DNA of 7,430 nt, taken from NCBI GenBank assembly GCA_964634615.1, contig CAZWLQ010000028.1, forward strand, positions 1-7,430, written 5' to 3'. This DNA is from EsbW-18 sp964634615 (GTDB lineage: Bacteria > Patescibacteriota > Minisyncoccia > Phycocordibacterales > EsbW-18). Below, piece by piece: positions 1-5,455 of the stretch; within the stretch, counting starts at the first letter, position 1, and the number at the start of each line of letters is the position of its first letter. The translations under genes were made by a program, and so were the position numbers. The notes beneath the pieces are model-generated. The model made no database searches. It was not told the DNA's origin and saw nothing but the letters and a program-made list of their open reading frames with translations.

Positions 1-513
1 TCGGTAATTGGCCCGGCTACCATCGATAGCCAGGGTCTCGGAATGGTTACGTCGGCTTACGCATATAGAGGTTCGAATGTATGTGGTGGACCCATCGAAG
101 ATCACGGCAGGTTGCGATACATCGATGGGTGTACGGACACCCTACTTGTGCCACCGGTTCGCCTTGGCGATCCATGCTTCAATCACTTACATTTTCCCTC
201 TCACACCACGCAGACACATCATACGCACCCTTCCGTTCGAGTAAATCTCATCTATCGAGGTTCGGGCGTGTGCTTAGTCGGCGAGGAACAAGAACGCATT
301 GATCTCGTTCCTGGCTATGCTTTCGTCATGAAGACCGACACCCCCCACTCCTTCAACACTGAAGATGATCCAATGGACGTCATTACGTTCCATCCTGACA
401 GTGATGTGGGTATGACCGACGACGATCATCCGATGCTTCGTCGTACCATTGTTGGTGGCGTGAGTGCTCGTGATATTCCCAAAATTCGAACGCCGGAGGG
501 AAGCGAAGGATGA
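1..513 (+). CDS. Cupin-domain protein, 5'-truncated
   Basis: The frame is open from the first base to TGA at 511-513, so the true start lies upstream; in-frame ATG at 43 is probably internal. The visible 170 residues contain a cupin (RmlC-like beta-barrel) core. A His-rich first motif (HHTHP, window residues 73-77) leads into LIYRGSG. The second motif follows, with PGYAFVMKTDTPHSFN (residues 104-119) supplying the usual late His (116) and Asn (119). The motif-1 Glu of classical cupins is not obvious. An extra HLH lies at residues 62-64. Cupins include sugar isomerases, epimerases, dioxygenases and small-molecule binding proteins; which one this is cannot be read from the sequence. Its 3' end overlaps the next gene (ATGA), so the two are translationally coupled. 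A partner nucleotidyltransferase makes a nucleotide-sugar or surface-sugar role plausible. The fold call is fairly safe; the function is inference. Confidence 0.75.
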   Translation, partial: SVIGPATIDSQGLGMVTSAYAYRGSNVCGGPIEDHGRLRYIDGCTDTLLVPPVRLGDPCFNHLHFPSHTTQTHHTHPSVRVNLIYRGSGVCLVGEEQERIDLVPGYAFVMKTDTPHSFNTEDDPMDVITFHPDSDVGMTDDDHPMLRRTIVGGVSARDIPKIRTPEGSEG

Positions 514-1208
514 GAACCTTACATGTCAGCGCAGGCGGAAACGGCGAACGAATCGCCGGTCTCACTTCGGCAGCAAGCCCTTCGGTTCCGAAACATCTAC
601 TGTCGCTTCCCACGAAGCATCATACGATTCTCGGAGAAATTGTGGGCTCAGCGATTGAGAGTTTCAATCAGATCATAATCTGGGCAAACGAACACAACCG
701 GGTTCAGATTGCTAACGCGCTCATAAACACCCGTGGTCTCTCCACAGAGGTTGATGAGGCGATGAGCGGACCACTCGGTCCCATGGTTCGAAGCGCGCTT
801 TCGACAGGTATGAGAACATACGGATGTGCCGGTGATTTCTATTGCAACTTCTCATGGGAGATGTTTGAGCAATTTCATGACATTCACGGCCTTCCGGTCT
901 CCGTACTCATCGCAAAGAGCGTGCCTGCTCCAGGGGGCGCGCGTTTCCTTCTCGAAGAGGGTCGCATCATCCGATGGCAGCGTGTCGAACAGACGACCGA
1001 GCATGACCAAATCAATATCGGTTGCTACATCATTGATCCAACTCCCGAGGTCGTTGCAATACTTCGAGGGCTGCAAGGGCACAAAGAAGACCTCTTCTTT
1101 GACGCTTTTGTGTCAAGGGGGTTGGTGACTGGCTACGATCCCGGTATACTCGGTTTCAACGTCAACATTGCCGCTGTGTACCATGCCCTTCTACGGACTT
1201 TGGAATAA
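510..1208 (+). CDS. Nucleotidyltransferase-like protein (sugar-phosphate NTP-transferase family)
   Basis: The protein has 232 residues. The N-terminus (VSAGGNGERIAGL, residues 6-18, then PKHLLSL, 27-33) matches the GxGxR...PK nucleotide-binding signature of sugar-1-phosphate nucleotidyltransferases such as RmlA/GlmU-type enzymes. GD at 108-109 sits where the metal-binding Asp of the family is expected. The C-terminal half shows the family rhythm: EEGRIIRW (149-156), NIGCYII (169-175), then LVTGYDPGILGFNVN (205-219). The family transfers an NMP to a sugar phosphate in the cytoplasm; the substrate cannot be assigned. There is a 7-8 residue insertion (about 18-26) between the Gly-rich loop and PK. 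The start at 510 is supported by GGAGGG at 495-500, nine bases upstream, and by the ATGA overlap with the cupin gene. It could instead be a divergent, non-catalytic homologue. Confidence 0.72.
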   Translation: MRTLHVSAGGNGERIAGLTSAASPSVPKHLLSLPTKHHTILGEIVGSAIESFNQIIIWANEHNRVQIANALINTRGLSTEVDEAMSGPLGPMVRSALSTGMRTYGCAGDFYCNFSWEMFEQFHDIHGLPVSVLIAKSVPAPGGARFLLEEGRIIRWQRVEQTTEHDQINIGCYIIDPTPEVVAILRGLQGHKEDLFFDAFVSRGLVTGYDPGILGFNVNIAAVYHALLRTLE

Positions 1209-1238
1209 CAGGGTCACTTCCCTCAAAGGAGAACTACG

Positions 1239-1715
1239 ATGATTGAAACGAGATTTACACTGAAGAATCCAAGGCGTCGTTCCGCCAAGGCGCTTGTCGA
1301 GGCTGGGCACTACGACCATGTCAATCACCTCGTACGACAAGCGAAGCTCGCCGTCGATCAACAAAGGGTTGGGGATTACGAGGTGGTTCTCATTGGTGCA
1401 GAACCAGGGGTCCACTGCGTGACCAGTAACGACGCGTTGGCAGCAGCGAGTCGCGCTCGTCTTGATCGCCCAACGTATCTAGATGGCCTGCTCTTTGGCG
1501 AGCAGTTTCCCGAGGAACATGCTCGCGGACCAATCGTGCTCCTGCACAACCCCATGTACATTTGGAGTGGAATCTCTTTCTATCTTGCGCTGACCGTCGA
1601 GGGCGGCACGCGAGGAAAGCCACGTCGCCGTATCCTGTCATTCGTATCGTCAGGCGGCCTCTGGCAGTCAAACTACCGCTTCCTGTTCGTTCATCGTCTG
1701 AAGAACCAGTCGTGA
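1239..1715 (+). CDS. Hypothetical protein, third gene of the cupin/nucleotidyltransferase unit
   Basis: I do not recognise this 158-residue protein. It follows the nucleotidyltransferase by 30 bases and has a strong SD (AAAGGAG at 1225-1231, seven bases before ATG), so the start is secure. The N-terminal third is basic and helical in character (residues 1-45). The middle alternates hydrophobic and acidic stretches (YEVVLIGAEPGVHCV, about 47-61). The C-terminal part has hydrophobic strands (GPIVLLHNPMYIW and ISFYLALTVEGG, about 96-122) and a basic tail. There is no signal peptide or convincing membrane segment. The composition suggests a small soluble alpha/beta domain. Its operon position just before the terminator suggests a role with the cupin and nucleotidyltransferase, but this is inference from context only. 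Confidence 0.75.
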   Translation: MIETRFTLKNPRRRSAKALVEAGHYDHVNHLVRQAKLAVDQQRVGDYEVVLIGAEPGVHCVTSNDALAAASRARLDRPTYLDGLLFGEQFPEEHARGPIVLLHNPMYIWSGISFYLALTVEGGTRGKPRRRILSFVSSGGLWQSNYRFLFVHRLKNQS

Positions 1716-1748
1716 TGCACGACTGAGTGGCGACGTTACTGTAATGCG

Positions 1749-1776
1749 CCAGCGGTGTCCTCACCGCTGGTTTTTT
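1749..1776 (+). terminator. Intrinsic terminator of the 1-1715 operon
   Basis: A perfect 9-bp GC-rich stem (CCAGCGGTG at 1749-1757, CACCGCTGG at 1762-1770) encloses a 4-base loop TCCT and is followed directly by six T (1771-1776). It lies 33 bases after the stop of the third gene and closes the operon. It also insulates the next gene, whose start is only about 30 bases further on. Confidence 0.93.
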
Positions 1777-1779
1777 CTG

Positions 1780-1796
1780 TATAAATTGTCTATAGT
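1780..1796 (+). promoter_or_regulatory. Candidate -10 region for the histidine phosphatase gene
   Basis: Between the terminator and the ATG at 1805 lie two -10-like hexamers, TATAAA (1780-1785) and TATAGT (1791-1796). Neither has a good -35 at 16-18 bp, since that zone falls in the terminator hairpin. Use of TATAGT would put the transcription start almost at the ATG, giving a leaderless mRNA. No SD is visible, which fits that reading. This is a weak call. Confidence 0.3.
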
Positions 1797-1804
1797 CGTT
1801 GAAT

Positions 1805-2365
1805 ATGAACCAAACAAAAATTGTTTTTTTACGTCACGCAGATACACAAAAAGACCCAAACACACACGCTGCTTTGTGGGGTCTTTCTGAGAAAGGGCAA
1901 CTAGAGTCCGAGGAGGTGTCAAAACTTCCCACCATGCAAAGTGTTGATATCATCTATGTATCAGATGAGCCCAAAACCGCTCTTACTGTTGCTCCTTTGG
2001 CAAAAAAAATGGGAAAAGAAATACACCCCCTTCGCGCGTTTAATGAAGTGGCACGGGGAGAGAAATTTCTTACAAAAGAAGAATTTGAAGCTGAAAAAGA
2101 AAAGCAGCTCAGCGATCTTTCCTATCAAGCGTTTAATGGAGAGTCAGGCATAGAAGCACTCGCACGCTTCAAGGAAGGGGTTAATCAAGTGTGTGCTGCC
2201 AACGAAGGTAAAACAGTGCTTATTGTTACACACGGCACGGTTCTTAATATTTATTTTGCAGATCTTCTGAATGTCTATGAAGAGCTTCCAGAGCGTTGGA
2301 GCAAAACAGCATTCTGCGCCTATGGCGTGGTACAGGATGGAACGGTTATTAAAGATATTGTCTAG
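1805..2365 (+). CDS. Histidine phosphatase (phosphoglycerate mutase-like) family protein
   Basis: The protein has 186 residues from ATG 1805; an in-frame TTG at 1799 is an alternative start only six bases earlier. The start FLRHADT (residues 8-14) carries the catalytic RH motif, with His11 as the expected phosphohistidine. The second catalytic His lies in VTHGTVLN (about 141-148), and a candidate acid-donor Glu is in FNEVARGE (about residue 81). In most relatives a second Arg binds phosphate in an S-x-x-x-R motif; here the matching stretch is SDEPK, with Lys in that place. The length is normal for small, SixA/CobC-like members. The family removes phosphate from small metabolites or proteins in the cytoplasm; the substrate is unknown. 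The gene stands alone after a terminator and runs convergently into the next gene with an 11-base gap. No SD is visible. The family call is secure, the function open. Confidence 0.88.
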   Translation: MNQTKIVFLRHADTQKDPNTHAALWGLSEKGQLESEEVSKLPTMQSVDIIYVSDEPKTALTVAPLAKKMGKEIHPLRAFNEVARGEKFLTKEEFEAEKEKQLSDLSYQAFNGESGIEALARFKEGVNQVCAANEGKTVLIVTHGTVLNIYFADLLNVYEELPERWSKTAFCAYGVVQDGTVIKDIV

Positions 2366-2376
2366 GGTGATCCCTA

Positions 2377-3834
2377 TTACAGTAAAAATATCTCTCCTCG
2401 GGTTGCTTCAACACGGACTCGCTGACCATCTTTCAGGATTTTTGTGGCCTGTTTGACACTCATACAACAAGGCTTATTAATCTCCCGGCACACAACCGAA
2501 GCGTGGCTCAAGATGCCCCCCTCCTCGGTGATTACTGCCGCTGAACGGTACATTGCCTCGATAAGATCAAAATCAGTACCAATAGCAACCATGATGTCCC
2601 CCGGTTTGACCTTGTGAGCATCTTTTTTGGTGAGAACAATTTTACACTCTCCCGTGCAAGACCCGCGCGAAGCGCACTGCCCCTGAAGCATGCGGGAGGT
2701 ATTGCTAGGTGGAACAATAGGAAGGATGTTTTTATCGTAGACTTGGAAATCTTCGAAACGAGTGAATACGACCCCTTTTTCTTTGCGAGCAAGGACTTCC
2801 TGCGGATCGAGTCTTTTTCCTTGTCGTAATAAGTCCGCAATCTCTGCGAGAAGGTAAAAATCGAGCGCACCCCGTGTTTCAAGGCCTCTGCGGGCAATTT
2901 CGTTAAGAATCGCAAAACGATATCGCATACTTTGTCCGAGCAACGCCTTGTTCGTGTCTCTAAAGATGCCACCAGTCACCAGAAGTGGTATAAGGGTGTC
3001 AAGTCGCGTATCTTTCAGTTCTCGCAATGTTTTTCTCGACTCACGGGTAAGAAGTCGTGAGGTATTTTTTTGAATGGGAGGTGGCGTTTTTTGAGAAAGG
3101 TACTCTTCGAACGTCGTCCAAAAACTATCAAAATGTTTCGGGGTCTCTCCGTATGCCGAATAAAGATATTGATATTTCTCGAAGTGACTCTCAACATCTT
3201 TTCGTGCCCTCCTTTCATCATAGAGAGAAATTTTTTTTCGGAGTCGCCATTTCCCTGCAATTTTATAGAGGGCTTGTTTTTCTCGTTGTGACTCTGTCGG
3301 GGTCTCTGTTTGAATTAGACGCATAAAGATTTCCTCAACCTTTTGTTCATTGGGTACAAGTTCGTGAAGGATTTTTTTTATTGTTTTATTAAGAGCATAT
3401 TCAACTTGTACAAAGTTAAGAACATAGAGCTCTCCAAGCACGAGTGATTGAAAATTGGTTAATACCGAAAATAAGTCCGCATCAGAAAGCTTTGTAAAAT
3501 TTGTTGCATGAAGTGTTTTTATAAACGCATGAAAATGTTCCCGTCGACGACGATAAAGTAACTTTGTCTGATTGATGATAAGAGGATCTAGCCGATAGTA
3601 CTGATGACCTAAAAGCTCTTCAAGCCGACGCCACTCATGTGCGGGCGCATATGAGTTGACGATGCCATCCTTCCAGATGGTCACCGTATGTCTGAATCTT
3701 ATGGAATTAATCTTTGGCTCATGACGATTATAGAGATCGTGAATGAACTCAACGCCTATGAGGTGTGCCACATTACGCATATTAATGCGCTCCCATTGAC
3801 CAGATGTTGTAGAGACGTTTTTGTTATCAATCAT
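2377..3834 (-). CDS. PEP-utiliser phosphohistidine (swivelling) domain protein without ATP-grasp
   Basis: The protein has 485 residues. The C-terminal 100 (about 385-485) form the mobile phosphohistidine domain of PEP-utilising enzymes: KPGDIMV (410-416), then the signature EEGGILSHASVV (437-448) with His444 as the phosphate-carrying residue, REINKPC (450-456), and a final DGQRVRVEATRGEIF stretch. In PEP synthase, PPDK and rifampin phosphotransferase this domain shuttles phosphate between an ATP-grasp domain and the substrate site. Here the preceding 380 residues are basic, helical, Lys/Arg/Tyr-rich and show no ATP-grasp motif, so the phosphate donor or partner is unknown. The start is uncertain. 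ATG 3834 has no SD. ATG 3780 (Met19) has GGGAG at 3790-3794, nine bases upstream, but Trp14 and Arg20 look like part of the N-terminal pattern, so I keep the longer form. The gene is convergent with the histidine phosphatase. Confidence 0.85.
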   Translation of the reverse strand: MIDNKNVSTTSGQWERINMRNVAHLIGVEFIHDLYNRHEPKINSIRFRHTVTIWKDGIVNSYAPAHEWRRLEELLGHQYYRLDPLIINQTKLLYRRRREHFHAFIKTLHATNFTKLSDADLFSVLTNFQSLVLGELYVLNFVQVEYALNKTIKKILHELVPNEQKVEEIFMRLIQTETPTESQREKQALYKIAGKWRLRKKISLYDERRARKDVESHFEKYQYLYSAYGETPKHFDSFWTTFEEYLSQKTPPPIQKNTSRLLTRESRKTLRELKDTRLDTLIPLLVTGGIFRDTNKALLGQSMRYRFAILNEIARRGLETRGALDFYLLAEIADLLRQGKRLDPQEVLARKEKGVVFTRFEDFQVYDKNILPIVPPSNTSRMLQGQCASRGSCTGECKIVLTKKDAHKVKPGDIMVAIGTDFDLIEAMYRSAAVITEEGGILSHASVVCREINKPCCMSVKQATKILKDGQRVRVEATRGEIFLL

Positions 3835-3905
3835 ATTCGTGCAAGCTACTGTGTTGAGACTTCATGTAAAGAGTATGCAGAGAATCCTTCAGATGGATAT
3901 TGTAG

Positions 3906-3935
3906 GGTATAGCATGTTTTTTACCCGTCATACAA
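3906..3935 (-). promoter_or_regulatory. Candidate promoter for the phosphohistidine-domain gene
   Basis: Read on the minus strand: TTGTAT (3935-3930), 18-bp spacer, TATACC (3911-3906), preceded by TGC to give an extended -10 (TGCTATACC). The predicted RNA start near 3899 leaves a leader of about 65 bases to ATG 3834, or about 120 bases to ATG 3780. The rest of the 3835-4028 intergenic stretch is AT-rich and holds only this promoter and the terminator at 3962-4007. I see no gene in it. Confidence 0.5.
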
Positions 3936-3961
3936 GAAGAAATAAATAAGGTTTTTATATA

Positions 3962-4007
3962 AAAACAACCGGACACTCACAGGCATCGTGAGGTCCGGCG
4001 TTGTTTT
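3962..4007 (-). terminator. Intrinsic, bidirectional-type terminator after the 121-aa gene
   Basis: A long hairpin of about 18 bp has three blocks: AAAACAA/TTGTTTT, CCGGAC/GTCCGG and CTCAC/GTGAG. These are interrupted by a 2-base and a 1-base bulge, with loop AGGCATC at 3981-3987. On the minus strand it ends in TTGTTTTTATAT, a good U-tract, 22 bases after the stop at 4029. The plus strand also ends in TTGTTTT, but no plus gene precedes it here. A perfect 16-bp AT palindrome (3951-3966) overlaps the minus-strand U-tract. Confidence 0.85.
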
Positions 4008-4028
4008 CCTGTTCGTGGCGAACGGTTG

Positions 4029-4394
4029 TCAGAAGAGTCCGCTCGGTGGCGGTGCGGAGGCCGGTTCCGCCTGCGGTTCGCCGTGTGAAGCTGAGGTGAC
4101 TCGAGGGAAGAGTGCGATGATCTCCCCGCCGAACGTCTCGGTGATGAGGAGTACCCCTTCAACCCCCCACTTCACCATGCGAGACGAACCCAAGAGCTCG
4201 CGGGTGACCGTTTCGCCTGTCTTCTCGTCGAGGATCCCCAGGGTGACCTTGGAATTCTCAACGGAGATGCTGGTGAGTCGTCCCCGAATGAGTCCACGTC
4301 CTTCTGCGACTTCCACCCGACCCTCCTGGAACCGCTGGAAGTCAGCCATTCCGAGTTCAGCATCTTTCAAAAGCGCGCTCGTGCCAATTTGCAT
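4029..4394 (-). CDS. Hypothetical small beta-rich protein with Pro/Ala tail
   Basis: I do not recognise this 121-residue protein. The ATG at 4394 is chosen because GGAGG (4403-4407) sits eight bases upstream. A 14-codon extension to ATG 4436 would run through the candidate promoter. After a short helical N-terminus (residues 1-30) comes an alternating hydrophobic/polar stretch with glycine turns: GRGLIRGRLTSISVENSKV, then TGETVTREL, then GVEGVLLITETFGGEIIALF (about 32-100). This reads like a five-strand small beta-barrel of the Sm/SH3-like type, which is inference only. The last 20 residues are Pro/Ala/Ser-rich and probably disordered. There is no signal peptide, membrane segment or cysteine. 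The coding region looks clearly GC-richer than its neighbours. It is a single-gene unit with its own promoter, SD and terminator, which suggests steady, independent expression. Confidence 0.78.
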   Translation of the reverse strand: MQIGTSALLKDAELGMADFQRFQEGRVEVAEGRGLIRGRLTSISVENSKVTLGILDEKTGETVTRELLGSSRMVKWGVEGVLLITETFGGEIIALFPRVTSASHGEPQAEPASAPPPSGLF

Positions 4395-4402
4395 CTTCGC
4401 TA

Positions 4403-4407
4403 CCTCC
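4403..4407 (-). promoter_or_regulatory. Shine-Dalgarno that fixes the 4394 start
   Basis: CCTCC on the plus strand reads GGAGG on the coding strand, eight bases before ATG 4394. It decides between this start and the upstream in-frame ATG at 4436, which has no SD and overlaps the -10 box. Confidence 0.85.
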
Positions 4408-4432
4408 AGGAAAAGTGTGCTGCTCCAGAAAC

Positions 4433-4460
4433 ACATTACAGCATAAGCTCAAAATGTCAA
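4433..4460 (-). promoter_or_regulatory. Candidate sigma70-type promoter for the 121-aa gene
   Basis: On the minus strand a perfect TTGACA (4460-4455) is followed by a 16-bp spacer and TAATGT (4438-4433). RNA would start near 4426, giving a leader of about 30 bases that contains the SD. A 30-bp interrupted inverted repeat (4465-4494) lies five bases upstream of the -35 box. Confidence 0.6.
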
Positions 4461-4464
4461 ATCA

Positions 4465-4494
4465 CATTCTCATGTTCTTAAGAATTTGAGAATG
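4465..4494. repeat. Interrupted inverted repeat with 10-bp palindromic centre
   Basis: Arms CATTCTCA (4465-4472) and TGAGAATG (4487-4494) flank the perfect palindrome TTCTTAAGAA (4475-4484). All are centred on the same axis, with only two mismatched pairs between. It lies between the stop of the 4502-5035 gene and the promoter of the 4394 gene, both on the minus strand. It could be a weak hairpin ending the upstream transcript, though the following sequence is not a clean T-run. It could equally be a regulator site just upstream of the TTGACA box. Confidence 0.6.
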
Positions 4495-4501
4495 GAGTAG
4501 C

Positions 4502-5035
4502 TTAAAACTTCCGTGAGTCGTATGCCCAATGGAGAAGGGCTTGGCGTTGGACAGGGCGGCACATGATATCCCCTGCTCTGCAGTTGTGTTTAATTTGCGC
4601 GATATGGCGTGTGATTGCACGCCAGCGTTTTATTTGTCGAGCGTCTTCCTTCGGAATACGGCGACCCATGTAGTACCGGCAATACCATTGGAACCATCCG
4701 CGCGGATCATCTTTATAAATCCACCCCTTTCGTTTCCATTCGGCGAGCGATTGCGATGCGTTGACGCCAAAGTAGTTTAGCTTTGCCTCGTGCTTTCCTG
4801 TTTGTGAAAACTGCACACCGGTAAACCAACTCCTGGAAAACTCTTTTATGCAATCGTTCAGATGAAGTCCGCCAAAGATGCCGAGCTTGAGCATTTCTTT
4901 CGGCGTCAAGTCAGGTTTAAATGTCGGATCAAAATTTTTGCCAACCGGCTCTACGCAGGCATATCGGTAGTCCTTTTGCATATGGTCGTTTACAACAACC
5001 ATCTTTTTTCGCTTCTGATGCAGCACTTTTTTCAT
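4502..5035 (-). CDS. Conserved-looking Trp/Tyr-rich basic protein of unknown function
   Basis: The protein has 177 residues from ATG 5035. A GTG at 5053 (+6 aa) and an ATG at 5002 (-11 aa) are alternatives; none has a well-placed SD. The body looks strongly constrained. Counting from the GTG, EPVGKNFDP (35-43) is followed by FKPDLTPKEMLKLGIFGG (45-62), then LNYFGVNASQSLAEWKRKGW (92-111), then DPRGWFQWYCRYYMGRR (116-132), ending with CRPVQRQALLHWAYDSRKF. It is basic and unusually rich in Trp and Tyr, with no signal peptide or TM segment. I recall similar uncharacterised proteins in other bacteria and in fungi, but cannot name the family or verify this. The basic aromatic character would suit nucleic-acid or nucleotide binding, which is speculation. 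It is divergent from the ArsR-like regulator across a 26-bp palindrome and is the obvious candidate target of that regulator. Confidence 0.83.
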   Translation of the reverse strand: MKKVLHQKRKKMVVVNDHMQKDYRYACVEPVGKNFDPTFKPDLTPKEMLKLGIFGGLHLNDCIKEFSRSWFTGVQFSQTGKHEAKLNYFGVNASQSLAEWKRKGWIYKDDPRGWFQWYCRYYMGRRIPKEDARQIKRWRAITRHIAQIKHNCRAGDIMCRPVQRQALLHWAYDSRKF

Positions 5036-5073
5036 AGACCAACATTTTATCACCCTCTTACCCCAGACGAGTA

Positions 5074-5099
5074 TTCTTAGTTTCTGCAGAAACTAAGAA
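5074..5099. promoter_or_regulatory. Perfect 26-bp palindrome, likely operator of the ArsR-like regulator
   Basis: The left half TTCTTAGTTTCTG (5074-5086) and right half CAGAAACTAAGAA (5087-5099) are exact reverse complements with no spacer. It occupies most of the interval between the divergent genes at 5035 (-) and 5118 (+), where both promoters must lie. No T-run follows, so it is not a terminator. A dimeric winged-helix repressor encoded next door is the natural ligand. Binding here would block both directions. Confidence 0.8.
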
Positions 5100-5109
5100 A
5101 GCATAAGTA
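5081..5109 (+). promoter_or_regulatory. Candidate promoter of the ArsR-like gene, overlapping the operator
   Basis: A weak pair, TTTCTG (5081-5086), 17-bp spacer, TAAGTA (5104-5109), would place the RNA start within a few bases of ATG 5118, giving a nearly leaderless mRNA. No SD precedes the ATG. The -35 box lies inside the palindrome, as expected for repression by occlusion. The hexamers are far from consensus. Confidence 0.3.
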
Positions 5110-5117
5110 TCTCTAGT

Positions 5118-5387
5118 ATGAAAAACTTAAAAGAATTAGAAAGAGTTTTTAAGGGTTGTGCCAACGTTCATCGTATTAGCATCTTGCTCGTGCTTGAGCG
5201 TCGACCAAAACTATCAGGGCTCGACATAGCCGATGCACTGCGTGGCGATTTTAGAACGATATCTGAACATCTTCGAAAGCTTGCATTAGCTGGTTTGATT
5301 GCAAAACGAAGAAACGGGCTCGCCCTGGAACATACGCTGACGGACACTGGCACAAGGGTTCTCGGTTTCTGCAGAAACTTAGAATAA
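5118..5387 (+). CDS. ArsR-like winged helix-turn-helix transcriptional regulator
   Basis: An 89-residue protein, at the short end for ArsR-type regulators. Helices LKELERVFKGCANVHRISIL (4-23) form the usual start. The helix-turn-helix spans about 33-58 (LSGLDIADAL, then DFRTISEHLRKLALAGL), and a basic wing follows (IAKRRNGLALEHTLT, 61-75). The C-terminal helix ends VLGFCRNLE. The ArsR/SmtB metal site (ELCVCDL-type CxC) is absent and only Cys14 and Cys85 occur, so it is probably not a classical metal sensor. The family binds palindromic DNA as a dimer and mostly represses. ATG 5118 has no SD but fits the domain start. A 26-bp palindrome lies 18 bases upstream, and a near copy forms its last codons (5359-5384), so autoregulation is likely. 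The divergent neighbour at 4502-5035 is the likely second target. Confidence 0.87.
   Translation: MKNLKELERVFKGCANVHRISILLVLERRPKLSGLDIADALRGDFRTISEHLRKLALAGLIAKRRNGLALEHTLTDTGTRVLGFCRNLE
5359..5384. repeat. Second copy of the palindromic operator inside the regulator's 3' end
   Basis: This 26-bp stretch matches the perfect palindrome at 5074-5099 at 23 of 26 positions. It includes an identical 14-bp palindromic core GTTTCTGCAGAAAC (5365-5378). It is read as codons for the last residues of the regulator (LGFCRNLE), and the stop follows directly. Centre-to-centre distance to the first copy is 285 bp. Confidence 0.85.
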
Positions 5388-5455
5388 GGAAATAGAACGT
5401 GTACCAAGATGTAGACTCGAGAATCCCCTACCTCATGCAATCAAGTATTCAACGA

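Noticed and set aside
91..129. Inverted repeat CCCATCGA...TCGATGGG
   Set aside because: It lies inside the cupin coding frame with a 23-base loop and no T-run; probably chance.
1390..1764. Minus-strand 124-aa open frame opposite the third operon gene
   Set aside because: It runs through the terminator hairpin and has no SD; the plus frame has a strong SD and operon context.
2362..2375. Short hairpin TAGGG/CCCTA between the convergent genes as a terminator
   Set aside because: Only 5 bp with no T-run on either side; too weak to call.
3057..3326. Plus-strand open frames opposite the phosphohistidine-domain gene
   Set aside because: No SD or domain pattern; the minus frame is a clear long gene with a C-terminal family signature.
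3688..3912. Plus-strand 74-aa open frame spanning the 5' end and leader of the minus gene
   Set aside because: It overlaps the candidate minus promoter and the coding start, with no SD or recognisable content.
3951..3966. Perfect 16-bp AT palindrome as a separate operator
   Set aside because: It is explained as the U-tract side of the terminator at 3962-4007.
5074..5099. 26-bp palindrome as a terminator hairpin
   Set aside because: No T-run follows on either strand and no gene ends there; an operator in a divergent promoter region fits better.
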